This document shows, piece by piece, positions 46,301 through 53,449 of a stretch of DNA of 64,000 nt. The notes beneath the pieces were generated by a model. That model was not told the origin of the DNA. It was given only the letters and a program-made list of their open reading frames with translations, and made no database searches. The stretch lies in assembly GCF_003003355.1 (NCBI RefSeq), contig NZ_PVTQ01000009.1, forward strand, positions 62,001 to 126,000, written 5' to 3'. The position numbers and the translations under genes were made by a program. How positions within the stretch are numbered: the stretch's first letter is position 1; every line of letters starts with the position of its first letter. Source of the stretch: Donghicola tyrosinivorans (GTDB lineage Bacteria > Pseudomonadota > Alphaproteobacteria > Rhodobacterales > Rhodobacteraceae).

Positions 46301-46770
46301 TGCTGGCTGCCTTCGATCAGGTGAACGAGAACTTCAGCCTGCTGTTCACGCACCTATTCAACGGGGGCGAGGCCAAGCTGGTCATGGTGGAAAGCGATGA
46401 TCCGCTGGATGCGGGCCTTGAGATTATGTGTCAACCGCCCGGCAAGAAGCTGAGCGTTCTAAGCCTGCTGTCGGGTGGGGAACAGACCCTGACCGCGCTG
46501 GCGCTGATCTTCGCGGTGTTCCTTGCGAACCCCGCCCCGATCTGTGTGCTGGACGAGGTGGACGCGCCTTTGGACGATGCGAACGTCACCCGTTTCTGCG
46601 ACCTGCTGGACGAGATGACCCGCCGCACCGACACCCGCTTCCTGATCATCACCCACCATGCGGTGACGATGGCGCGGATGGACCGTCTGTTCGGCGTGAC
46701 GATGGCTGAACAAGGCGTCAGTCAGTTGGTGTCCGTAGACCTAAAACGGGCGGAGGCGATGGTGGCCTAA
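43312..46770 (+). CDS. smc: Chromosome segregation protein SMC
   Basis: An 1152-residue SMC ATPase, the condensin core that organises and segregates the chromosome with ScpA/ScpB. Walker A is GPNGCGKS (33-40), the signature LLSGGEQTL is at ~1052-1060, and Walker B VLDEVDAPLDD has Asp1081/Glu1082. Two long coiled-coil arms rich in Ala, Arg and Glu flank a hinge around residues 515-620 with the glycine-containing GASGWVRLPDYA segment. Length is normal. The stop overlaps the convergent GNAT gene by four bases. Confidence 0.97.
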   Translation: MPLKFTKLRLQGFKSFVDPTDLIINDGLTGVVGPNGCGKSNLLEALRWVMGENRPTAMRGGGMEDVIFAGASSRPAKNFAEVSLLLDNSDRLAPQGFNETDGVEIVRRITRDVGSAYKANGKDVRARDIQMLFADASTGAHSPALVRQGQISELINAKPKARRRILEEAAGISGLYQRRHEAELKLKAAEGNLERVDDVIDQLANQLGQLQRQAKQAQRYRQIGEELRRAEGLLLYRRWREADEARARAEEALRQASLTASQAEAEVRKANAGREEAEAMLPPLREEEAVASAILQRLTVTRDALSDQEKQAEERIRTLQARITQLAKDIDREAGLNRDAGETIERLEWEERELAKASEGHDEKLELSSDQAREAADILAEREADLSERQEDVARLSARHQSVQRLLSDTRRTLEKAEAEGERARQAVAEAKAALEEARAGYAQAEEEEAIAQAQSEAAEIALSDAESARAAMQDRETAARSARAEAEGSASTLRAEVGALTKLVARDESDSAPLLDQLQVHPGYEKALGAALADDLRQPAVDGGASGWVRLPDYAVPQALPSGVMPLTEVVKAPAVLTRRLSQIGVVSAAEGARLHSVLAPGQRLVTAEGDLWRWDGLQARGEDAPSAAALRLEQLNKLERLRSELDDAEGRAEEARYQHEEINAELADLARADAAARDARRQADQQVAEAGRRLSRLEAERNLAEGKLETLGLSVRRHADDAMAAREQLSEAEASAEELGDLDAARAEIEDLKMTVEAARMTMMTKRSMWDSIKREGEARTKRSQQVKQELSGWRHRLETATQRAEELAIRKEDTEYELEEASAAPEELAIKREELGHSIEDAEARRAAAGDALAAAENALRAADIASRDMERQAGEARESRARAEARVEAARETVAAAADRIEEEQEVSPDQLLEQLDADPANMPASEEIEEDVLRLRRQRDALGAVNLRAEEDMKEVAEEHDTLVGEKHDLEEAIKALRTGIAGLNKEGRARLLAAFDQVNENFSLLFTHLFNGGEAKLVMVESDDPLDAGLEIMCQPPGKKLSVLSLLSGGEQTLTALALIFAVFLANPAPICVLDEVDAPLDDANVTRFCDLLDEMTRRTDTRFLIITHHAVTMARMDRLFGVTMAEQGVSQLVSVDLKRAEAMVA

Positions 46771-47216
46771 GGTCGCTTTGGGTGGCGGCGCATCTGGAAG
46801 CCGGTCTTTGATTGTTCAAACCCCGAGGCTTTGTAGAAGGCGTGGTTGTCGGGGCGATCGGCTCCTGTCAGCAGCATGACTTTGTAGCACCCTGCCGCCC
46901 ATGCTTGCTCTGCAGCGGCGTGCAGGATGCGCCGTCCCAGTCCTGTGCGGCGGGCGTCTGGGTGGGTGACCACATTCTCGATCAAGCCATAGGGTTTGCC
47001 GCCGCGCGTGAGGTTCGGAATGACGACCAGCGTGCAACTGGCCAAAAGGCGTGCGCCATCATCGGCCACCAGAATGGCACTGCCCGCCCATGTCATCAGC
47101 TGGGTCAGGGACGCCTCGGCGATGGTCAGATCGCAAGGCGCCTCTTCGGGGATCAGATGGGCATAAAGGGCGGTGAGGGCGGGAAGATCCGCCACTGTTG
47201 CGGGGCGGATCTGCAT
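46767..47216 (-). CDS. GNAT-family N-acetyltransferase
   Basis: A 149-residue acetyltransferase: MQIRPATVADLPAL, the CoA-binding VVTHPDARRTGLGRRILHAA and the end block NHAFYKASGFE. The ATG at 47216 lies 2 bases after the lytic transglycosylase stop, so they form a pair on the minus strand; the 36-base longer frame starts inside that gene. Acceptor unknown. The 3' end overlaps smc convergently. Confidence 0.86.
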   Translation of the reverse strand: MQIRPATVADLPALTALYAHLIPEEAPCDLTIAEASLTQLMTWAGSAILVADDGARLLASCTLVVIPNLTRGGKPYGLIENVVTHPDARRTGLGRRILHAAAEQAWAAGCYKVMLLTGADRPDNHAFYKASGFEQSKTGFQMRRHPKRP

Positions 47217-47218
47217 GG

Positions 47219-48403
47219 TTACAGCCTGTTCAGCAGGGCGGGTGTGGGCCATGCGTCGGCGGGCAGTCCCAGTTCGCGCTGGATGTCTTGCACGGCCTCA
47301 CGGCTTTTCTCGCCCAAGATGCCGTCCGCGCCGCCCACGTCGTAGCCGCGCTGTTGTAGCTTTTGTTGCAGTTGCTTGATTTGGGGGCCCGACAGGCCCG
47401 CTTCGGGATTGCCTGCGTTATAGACCGGCGCGCCTTCCAGACGTGTGGCGAAATAGGCGGCGGTCAGCACGTAGGTAAAGCTTTGGTTCCATTCGAAATA
47501 GACGTGGAAGTTGGGGTAGGCGAGGAACGCCGGACCGTTCCGTCCCATCGGCAGGATGACCGAGGCAGGCAGATCAGGGCGCAGCATTTGTCCGCTGCGG
47601 GGCTGCACGCCCATCGCCTGCCATTCGGCGGCGGACAGGCGCGTGCGGATACCGGTTTTGCTCCAGTCCAGATTGGCGGGAACGCTGACCTCTTGCAGCC
47701 ACGGCTCGTTCGGGCGCCAGCCAAGGTTTGACAGCATATGCCCCCCCGACATCAGCGCATCAGGGGCCGAGGTTTTCAGGCTGACGTGCCCGTCGCCGTC
47801 GCCATCAACGCCGCTTTCTAGAATGTCTCCGGGCAGCATCTGGACCATGCCGATCTCGCCAGCCCATGCGCCGGTGGTGTTTCGGGGGTCAAAGTCGCCA
47901 TGGGCATAGAGTTCCAGCGCGGAATAAACCTGCGGCAGGAACAGATGCGGGCGGCGGCAATCATGGGCCAGCGTGACCAGCGCATCGCGGGTGTTAAAGT
48001 TGCCTTGGAACCCGCCGTAGTCGGTCTCGAACGCCCAGAAGGCCAGAAGGACGCCGGGGTTGACGCCGTAGCTCTGCTGGATGCGGTCAAAGGTGCTGCG
48101 GTATTTGCGCCAGTTGGCCGCGCCTGCGTCCATGCGGTTCTGGCTGATCAGCATGCGCGAGAACTCGATAAAGTCCTTCTGGAAGACGCCCTGTGCGCGG
48201 TCGGCCTTCAACACCGCTGCCGATTGGCTGGTGCCTGCGAAGAAGTTGTCCACGAGGGTCGCGGGATAGCCCTGTGCCTGCGCTTGCGCCTTCAGCTGGC
48301 CGACGAAATTGCCAAAGCTGCCGCCGCAGCTTTGGGCGGTCGCAGAGGTGCCAAGAGCAAGGGCGGTGGTCAGGGCCAGAAGGCTGGCGGCAATGGGGCG
48401 CAT
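47219..48403 (-). CDS. Lytic murein transglycosylase (MltB family) with peptidoglycan-binding domain
   Basis: A 394-residue periplasmic enzyme that cleaves glycan strands to 1,6-anhydro ends. A signal peptide ends near ATAQSCGG (residues 21-28). The SLT_2 domain has the catalytic Glu126 in WAFETDYG, then GEIGMVQMLPGD. The C-terminal ~60 residues are a PG_binding_1 domain (IKQLQQKLQQRGYDVGGADG). No lipobox is seen; Cys26 follows AQS, not a typical lipobox, so it is probably soluble. Confidence 0.9.
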   Translation of the reverse strand: MRPIAASLLALTTALALGTSATAQSCGGSFGNFVGQLKAQAQAQGYPATLVDNFFAGTSQSAAVLKADRAQGVFQKDFIEFSRMLISQNRMDAGAANWRKYRSTFDRIQQSYGVNPGVLLAFWAFETDYGGFQGNFNTRDALVTLAHDCRRPHLFLPQVYSALELYAHGDFDPRNTTGAWAGEIGMVQMLPGDILESGVDGDGDGHVSLKTSAPDALMSGGHMLSNLGWRPNEPWLQEVSVPANLDWSKTGIRTRLSAAEWQAMGVQPRSGQMLRPDLPASVILPMGRNGPAFLAYPNFHVYFEWNQSFTYVLTAAYFATRLEGAPVYNAGNPEAGLSGPQIKQLQQKLQQRGYDVGGADGILGEKSREAVQDIQRELGLPADAWPTPALLNRL

Positions 48404-48466
48404 GAAAGTCCTCGGGTCTTCGGAAATGTCCGGTGGACCCTAGCACGGTGCCCGCAAGGGGCAAGC

Positions 48467-49369
48467 TCAGCCAAGCAGCAGAAGGACGGCCAGCACCATC
48501 ATGCCGATCCATGTGCGCCAAAGGGCATCGCAGGCGCGGTCGATGTCGCCGGGGCCGGGCGAGCGGATGCCAGATGGGTGCACCCACGGGAAATCCTGCA
48601 TCTTGCCATGATAGGCGCGGGGGCCGGATAGAGCCACGTTCAGGATGCGGGCCATGGCGCTTTCGGGCCAGCCTGCGTTGGGGGATCGGTGCTGCCGCGC
48701 CTCTTTCGGCAGCCCGCGCCAGAGGGCCGGTTTGCCGTGGGACAGCAGGATCAGGATGGCGGTCAGGCGGGCCGGTATCCAGTTCAGCACATCGTCCAGA
48801 CGTGCTGCGGCCCAGCCGAATTTCTCATGTCTCGGAGTGCGGTGGCCGATCATGGAATCGGCGGTGTTCACAATTTTGTAGATGACGATGCCGGGCAGGC
48901 CGCCGACCAGAAACCAGAAGGCAGGGGCGATGACGCCATCCCCCAGATTCTCGGCGGCGGATTCGATGGCGGCGCGGCTGACGGCGGGGCCGTCCATCTG
49001 CCCAGTGTCGCGACCGACGATCATCGCGACCTTTGCGCGTCCTTGCACGACCGAAGTGCGCAGGCCTGTGGCCACCGCCCGCACGTGATCCACCAAAGAC
49101 CGCTGTGCCAGCAGGATCGCGCCGCAGATAACCTGCGCGATGATCCCTAGTTGGGCGATCCCCATGGCGATAGCGCCCCAGCAGACGATAAGCATCACCA
49201 GCGCGATCACGCCCTTTTGCCGCTGCGCCCGCCCGTGGTTGAAGGTCCGGTCGGCCCAATCCACGGTGCGACCCATCAGCACCGCCGGATGGGGCAGGCG
49301 TTTCCACAGCCAGTCAGGCTCGCCCAAGATACCGTCCAGCAGCATGGCAAGGATAAGGGTCGTGCTCAT
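48467..49369 (-). CDS. cbiB: Adenosylcobinamide-phosphate synthase (CbiB/CobD)
   Basis: A 300-residue membrane enzyme that joins aminopropanol phosphate to adenosylcobyric acid in B12 synthesis. LDGILGEPDWLWKRLPHPAVLMG, AAIESAAENLGDGVIAPAFW and NTADSMIGHRTPRHEKFGWAAARLDD are hallmark blocks, with four to five membrane helices. The ATG at 49369 overlaps the cobC stop (ATGA). A much longer open frame upstream is a shadow of cobC. Confidence 0.95.
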   Translation of the reverse strand: MSTTLILAMLLDGILGEPDWLWKRLPHPAVLMGRTVDWADRTFNHGRAQRQKGVIALVMLIVCWGAIAMGIAQLGIIAQVICGAILLAQRSLVDHVRAVATGLRTSVVQGRAKVAMIVGRDTGQMDGPAVSRAAIESAAENLGDGVIAPAFWFLVGGLPGIVIYKIVNTADSMIGHRTPRHEKFGWAAARLDDVLNWIPARLTAILILLSHGKPALWRGLPKEARQHRSPNAGWPESAMARILNVALSGPRAYHGKMQDFPWVHPSGIRSPGPGDIDRACDALWRTWIGMMVLAVLLLLG

Positions 49370-50322
49370 AGGCTGGCCTCGAACTGGTCCCAGCGGGAGG
49401 GGGCGGGCAGGCCAAGTCTGATCCAGCGGTCCGAATAGGGAAAGATGCGGGTCCAGACGTGGGCCTTGGCCATCTGGTCCTGCCACGACCTTGCGTCGCC
49501 TACATCGTAAAGGCGGAATAGGGTCGTCCCGCCCACCAATTCCGCGCCTTTGGCCTGCATCAAGGCATCCATGCGGGCGGTGTCTTGGGTCAAGCGGGCG
49601 CGGGTTTGATCCGCCCAATAAAGGTCGCGCAGGGCGCGTGTGCCGACCTGCAACGCAGGGCCAGAGACCGCCCAAGGCCCCATCATATCTGACAGACGCG
49701 CAATCAGGGCCTGATCCCCCACAGCAAAGCCGATGCGCAGACCCGCCAGACCCCAGAACTTGCCAAAGGATTTCAGCACCAGCGTATTGGGGCGCTGTGC
49801 GAGATGGATCAGGCTGCGGTCGGGGGTGACGTCGCAAAAGCTTTCGTCAATCACCGTGAGAGGGGCGGTGAGGTCTGTCTCATTGGCAAAGCTGCCATCG
49901 GGATTGTTGGGGTGAACGCGGACGATGGCGTCGGGGGTGGTGATATCCTCGGCCACGTCCCAGCCTTCCGCGCGGAAGGCGGCGGCGTGTTCGTTGTAGG
50001 TGACGCCAGCGATCTTGGCGGGGCCCTTGGGGGCCAGCGCGGGAATGCGGGCGATCAGCGACGAGGCACCCGGCGCCGCGAGCACGGCCACATCATCGGG
50101 AATGTTCCAGAAGGCGCGGGCGGCGGCCTCTAACCCGTCTTGGGCGTTGCGGTCGGGCAGGGCGGCCCAAGCTTCCGCGCTGATGGTGCCCACCGGATAG
50201 GGCACAGGATTGATGCCGGTGGAAAGGTCCAGCCAGCCATCCCGCGTCCCGCCGAAACGGGCGACTGCGGCATCGATGCCGCCACCGTGGTCGCGCTTGC
50301 GGGATGGGTTTGCGATGGACAT
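49366..50322 (-). CDS. cobC: L-threonine-O-3-phosphate decarboxylase (CobC)
   Basis: A 318-residue PLP enzyme of the histidinol-phosphate aminotransferase fold that makes (R)-1-aminopropan-2-yl phosphate, the substrate of CbiB. The N-terminal HGGGIDAAVARFGG and LDLSTGINP are typical of CobC; the PLP lysine is Lys188 in SFGKFWGLAGLRIGF. It is coupled to cbiB by a four-base overlap. No cobalamin riboswitch is visible in the 69-base leader. bluB at 31 kb completes the lower-ligand side of the same vitamin. Confidence 0.93.
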   Translation of the reverse strand: MSIANPSRKRDHGGGIDAAVARFGGTRDGWLDLSTGINPVPYPVGTISAEAWAALPDRNAQDGLEAAARAFWNIPDDVAVLAAPGASSLIARIPALAPKGPAKIAGVTYNEHAAAFRAEGWDVAEDITTPDAIVRVHPNNPDGSFANETDLTAPLTVIDESFCDVTPDRSLIHLAQRPNTLVLKSFGKFWGLAGLRIGFAVGDQALIARLSDMMGPWAVSGPALQVGTRALRDLYWADQTRARLTQDTARMDALMQAKGAELVGGTTLFRLYDVGDARSWQDQMAKAHVWTRIFPYSDRWIRLGLPAPSRWDQFEASL

Positions 50323-50349
50323 TGGGGCTTCCTCCGGAGTTGCCCCGCA

Positions 50350-50378
50350 GGTTGCCCATCACAGCGATCAGGGCAACC
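50350..50378 (-). repeat. Inverted repeat between the GST gene and cobC
   Basis: GGTTGCCC (50350-50357) pairs perfectly with GGGCAACC (50371-50378) across 13 bases. It could end the GST transcript, but no T-run follows on the minus strand. Confidence 0.4.
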
Positions 50379-50391
50379 CCTTTTGCGCCGT

Positions 50392-51366
50392 TTAACCGCG
50401 CCCGTGCGGCATCAAAAAGTCGGGCTGGGGGCCGATCGGGACAATCCGGTTCGGATTGATCATGCCATGGCTGAAGTAATAGTGCTGCGTGATGTGGTCG
50501 AAATGCACGGTCTCGGCCACAGCGGGATGCTGGTAAAGCTCACGGACATAGGCCCACATGTGCGGGTAATCGGTGATCTGCTTGCGGTTACACTTGAAGT
50601 GCGTGTGGTAGACCTTGTCAAAGCGCACCAGCGTGGTGAAGAGGCGCCAGTCGGCCTCGGTCAGGGTATCGCCCGCCAGATAGCGGTTTTCGCCGAGGAT
50701 GCCTTCGATCCAGTCCAGACTGTCGAAGAGGGGGCCGACGGCCTCATCATAGGCTTCCTGAGTGGTGGCGAAACCTGCCTTGTAGACGCCGTTGTTTACG
50801 GTGTCATAGACGCGGGCGTTGATGTCCTCGATCTGGTCGCGCAGTTCGGCGGGCCAGTATTCATCTGTGTTTCCAGTGATCCCGTCGAAGGCGCTGTTGA
50901 ACATGCGGATAATCTCAGAGCTTTCGTTCGAGACGATCTGGCCGGTTTCCTTGTCCCACAGCACGGGCACCGTGACGCGGCCGGTCATGTCGGGGGTGTC
51001 CTTTAGGTAGACCTCACGCATGTAAGGAAGACCGAACAAGGTATCGCCTGTGGCACCGTCAAAATCGGTCTCGAAGGTCCAGCCTTCGCCCAACATGTCG
51101 GGATGGACGACCGAGATGCTGATGTGATCCGTCAGCCCCTTGATCGCACGGAAGATCAGGGCGCGGTGCGCCCAAGGGCAGGCGTAAGACACATAAAGAT
51201 GGTAGCGGCCGCTTTCGGCCTTGAACCCGCCCTTGCCCGAGGGGCCAGCCGCGCCGTCAGCGGTGACCCAATTGCGAAACTTCGCCTCATCGCGCTGGAA
51301 TTTGCCACCGCTTTTGCCGGTGTCATACCATTTGTCCTGCCATTTTCCGTCAACCAGCAGTCCCAT
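50392..51366 (-). CDS. Glutathionyl-hydroquinone reductase (Xi-class glutathione transferase)
   Basis: A 324-residue YqjG/PcpF-type enzyme that strips glutathione from glutathionyl-hydroquinones. The catalytic Cys63 lies in SYACPWAHRAL, and the Xi-class features HFKCNRKQITDYPHMW and the C-terminal HYYFSHGMINPNRIVPIGP are present. Length fits. It neighbours an HxlR regulator and a QorB-like quinone reductase, suggesting a shared role in quinone handling. A GGA-rich leader precedes the ATG. Confidence 0.92.
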   Translation of the reverse strand: MGLLVDGKWQDKWYDTGKSGGKFQRDEAKFRNWVTADGAAGPSGKGGFKAESGRYHLYVSYACPWAHRALIFRAIKGLTDHISISVVHPDMLGEGWTFETDFDGATGDTLFGLPYMREVYLKDTPDMTGRVTVPVLWDKETGQIVSNESSEIIRMFNSAFDGITGNTDEYWPAELRDQIEDINARVYDTVNNGVYKAGFATTQEAYDEAVGPLFDSLDWIEGILGENRYLAGDTLTEADWRLFTTLVRFDKVYHTHFKCNRKQITDYPHMWAYVRELYQHPAVAETVHFDHITQHYYFSHGMINPNRIVPIGPQPDFLMPHGRG

Positions 51367-51473
51367 GCCTTGATCCTCGTTTGCTCAGATATCGGGCAAA
51401 CTAGAGCGCTGCGGGATTCGTTCCCACTGGTGTGGCAGCACGGGCCCCCTGCATTTTCGCACAGATGACTGTG

Positions 51474-51857
51474 TCAGGCTGCTTGGTCTGGGCGATTTTG
51501 CAGGATGTCGGAGATGTTGTCTTCGATCCAGTCCACTAGCACGCGGACCCGCTCGGCCACCTCAAGACCAGCGGGGGTCAGGCTGTAGTCCACGCGGGGC
51601 GGAACCTCATGGTGGTCCGTGCGCAGGACAAAGCCGTCTTTTTCAAGCAATTGAAGGGTTTGCGCCAGCATCCGGTCGCTGACCCCGCCCACCAGACGGC
51701 GCAATTCGGCAAAGCGCAGGGTGCCTTTTTGCAGGGCGATCAGCACCAGTACGCCCCAGCGGCTGGTGACATGTTGCAGCACTTCGCGGCTGGGGCATTC
51801 ACGGGCCAAGACATTGCCACGCAGGGCGCCTTGGTGGATCTTGTCAGAGAGGGACAT
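51474..51857 (-). CDS. HxlR-family transcriptional regulator (QorR-like)
   Basis: A 127-residue winged-helix regulator. CPSREVLQHVTSRWGVLVLIAL, RFAELRRLVGGVSDRMLAQTLQLLEKDG and RVDYSLTPAG are typical of HxlR proteins; Cys21 is the position used for redox or aldehyde sensing in some members. Start MSLSDKIHQG (51857), with GCAGGAGA before it. It is divergent from the QorB-like gene, as in the E. coli ytfH-ytfG pair, so it probably controls that gene and itself. Confidence 0.9.
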   Translation of the reverse strand: MSLSDKIHQGALRGNVLARECPSREVLQHVTSRWGVLVLIALQKGTLRFAELRRLVGGVSDRMLAQTLQLLEKDGFVLRTDHHEVPPRVDYSLTPAGLEVAERVRVLVDWIEDNISDILQNRPDQAA

Positions 51858-51898
51858 GGGTGTCTCCTGCCAGAATTCTTGCACTAACATTTATGTGC

Positions 51899-51919
51899 GT
51901 ACTTCTTTTTTGCAAGTGC
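51899..51919. promoter_or_regulatory. Candidate HxlR operator
   Basis: GTACTT (51899-51904) and AAGTGC (51914-51919) form an imperfect inverted repeat in the 111-base divergent spacer. The symmetry fits an HxlR site; no footprint evidence exists. Confidence 0.35.
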
Positions 51920-51968
51920 TAATTTTAAGTAAGCGCTATCTGATTTGAGACCGAGAAGGACCAAGACA

Positions 51969-52814
51969 ATGACGATTGCAGTAACCGGTGCGAATGGCCA
52001 GTTGGGCCGTCTGGTGATTGAACGGCTGAAGGCCAAAGTGCCTGCGGGCCATATTGCGGCGCTGGTCCGCGATCCGGCAAAGTCTGCCGATCTGGACGTC
52101 ACCCTGCGCCCCTTTGACTACAACAAGCCCGAGACTCTGGCCGATGAGCTGGTGGGCGTGGAGAAGCTGCTGCTGATTTCCGGCAGCGAGATTGGCCAGC
52201 GCGAGGCGCAGCACAAGGCGGTGATTGCGGCGGCGAAAAAGGCTGGCGTGGGCCAGATCGTCTACACCAGTCTGCTGCACGCGGACACAAGCCCCCTGTC
52301 GCTGGCGCCCGAACATCTGGCGACCGAAGAGGCGTTGAAAGCCAGCGGCATTCCTTACGTGATTCTGCGCAATGGCTGGTACACCGAGAACTATGCCATG
52401 GGGATTGCCCCTGCTTTGGAGCATGGCGCGCTGATCGGTGCGGCTGGCGAGGGGCGAATCTCGTCCGCGGCGCGGGCAGATTTTGCAGATGCAGCGGTGG
52501 CGGTGCTGACCTCGGACGGGCATGAGGGCAAGACCTATGAGCTGTCCGGAGATGATAGCTATTCTCTTGCCGAATTCGCAGCAGAGCTTTCGAAACAGGC
52601 GGGTAAAGAGATCGCTTATGTGAACCTGCCCGAGGCTGATCTGGCAGCAGCTTATGCGGGGGCCGGTGTCCCCGAAGGCTTCGCCGCTGCGCTGGCCAGC
52701 TTTGATGTGGGGGCCTCGGAAGGGGCGCTATTTGATAGCGGATCGCAGTTGGCGACCCTGATCGGACGGGCAACCACCCCCTATACGGCAGTGATTGCTG
52801 AATCGCTGAAATAG
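51969..52814 (+). CDS. qorB: NAD(P)H:quinone oxidoreductase type 2 (QorB-like SDR)
   Basis: A 281-residue atypical short-chain dehydrogenase with N-terminal dinucleotide motif TGANGQLG (residues 6-13) and the NmrA-like core YTSLLHADTSPLSLAPEHLATEEAL-type segment seen in QorB (E. coli YtfG). It reduces quinones with NADPH. Start MTIAVTGAN (51969), with GAGAAGGACC before it. Divergent from its likely HxlR regulator. Confidence 0.9.
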   Translation: MTIAVTGANGQLGRLVIERLKAKVPAGHIAALVRDPAKSADLDVTLRPFDYNKPETLADELVGVEKLLLISGSEIGQREAQHKAVIAAAKKAGVGQIVYTSLLHADTSPLSLAPEHLATEEALKASGIPYVILRNGWYTENYAMGIAPALEHGALIGAAGEGRISSAARADFADAAVAVLTSDGHEGKTYELSGDDSYSLAEFAAELSKQAGKEIAYVNLPEADLAAAYAGAGVPEGFAAALASFDVGASEGALFDSGSQLATLIGRATTPYTAVIAESLK

Positions 52815-52943
52815 TCGGGAACCCCGACTTTGGCATGCGCGTTGCAACAAGGTTACGATGCGCATGCAGAAAAAGTTGTTTCCTTTTGGTAACTTGACGA
52901 AAACCAATCTTCGGGCATGCTGGGGTCGTGAATGGAGGGTATC

Positions 52944-53297
52944 ATGTCTACGTTTCTGCCGAAGGATGTCGAAGAAGGTCTTCGCGCCGCTGTCATCGCC
53001 AACCAACGCCGCCGCAGCAAGATGCGGGTCGAGGCGGATGGGGATAGCTATAAGATGCTGCGCGTCTGGCAGAACGGCTTTTCCGTGGCGGCAGAGGATG
53101 CGCCCAAATTGCGTGGCTTGGTGGATCTTTATGATGCCGGTCGTCATCTGGGGCAGGCGCTGATTGTGGCCTCGGAAGAGGTGGCGGGCGAGATCTGCTA
53201 TGACTTCAAGCGCAACACCATGGCCGCCGATCGAGCGCCTCTGGACTTTGCCCGAGACCCCGACGCGCCGATTGCCCTGTTGCCTGACGGGCGGTGA
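52944..53297 (+). CDS. Hypothetical cytoplasmic protein, 117 aa
   Basis: I do not recognise a named family. The 117-residue protein has no signal peptide or membrane segment. The N-terminal half is basic (ANQRRRSKMRVEADG), followed by WQNGFSVAAEDAPKLRGLVDLYDAGRHLGQALIVAS, a beta-rich stretch. The ATG has a GGAGGG site 10 bases before it, stronger than the overlapping frames. Its 3' end carries two tandem motif-plus-terminator units. Confidence 0.75.
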   Translation: MSTFLPKDVEEGLRAAVIANQRRRSKMRVEADGDSYKMLRVWQNGFSVAAEDAPKLRGLVDLYDAGRHLGQALIVASEEVAGEICYDFKRNTMAADRAPLDFARDPDAPIALLPDGR

Positions 53298-53324
53298 GGC
53301 GGGGCGCCTGTGGCGCGGTCTGCA

Positions 53325-53348
53325 TGAGTATTTGGATCAAGAAGAAGC
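53325..53348 (+). repeat. Copy 4 of the 3'-end motif
   Basis: ATGAGTATTTGGATCAAGAA plus GAAG, 28 bases beyond the upstream stop, runs straight into the terminator stem at 53346. Confidence 0.7.
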
Positions 53349-53381
53349 CCTGCGCGCGGAGATCGGCGGCAGGGCTTTTTG
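53346..53381 (+). terminator. Intrinsic terminator 1 after the 117-aa gene
   Basis: A 9-bp stem (AAGCCCTGC/GCAGGGCTT, 53346-53354 with 53370-53378) with a 15-base loop is followed by a T-run. It directly follows motif copy 4. Confidence 0.8.
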
Positions 53382-53384
53382 CTG

Positions 53385-53408
53385 TGAGTATTTGAGCAAT
53401 AAAGAAGT
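53385..53408 (+). repeat. Copy 5 of the 3'-end motif
   Basis: GTGAGTATTTGAGCAATAAA plus GAAG lies between the two tandem terminators; it shares the CAATAAAGAAG half with copy 2. Confidence 0.7.
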
Positions 53409-53415
53409 TGTTTTG

Positions 53416-53444
53416 ACAGCGCCGGATCGGGGCGCTGTCTTTTG
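53416..53444 (+). terminator. Intrinsic terminator 2 after the 117-aa gene
   Basis: A 9-bp stem (GACAGCGCC/GGCGCTGTC, 53416-53424 with 53432-53440), seven-base loop, then TTTT. It ends 6 bases before the convergent PatB gene stop. Confidence 0.75.
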
Positions 53445-53449
53445 GGGTT

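Noticed and set aside
49370-49837. Long upstream extension of the cbiB frame
   Set aside because: It lies wholly inside cobC on the same strand in another frame; CbiB proteins begin near MSTTLILAM.
50323-50391. Possible cobalamin riboswitch before cobC
   Set aside because: The leader is only 69 bases and lacks a B12-box sequence; only a simple inverted repeat is present.
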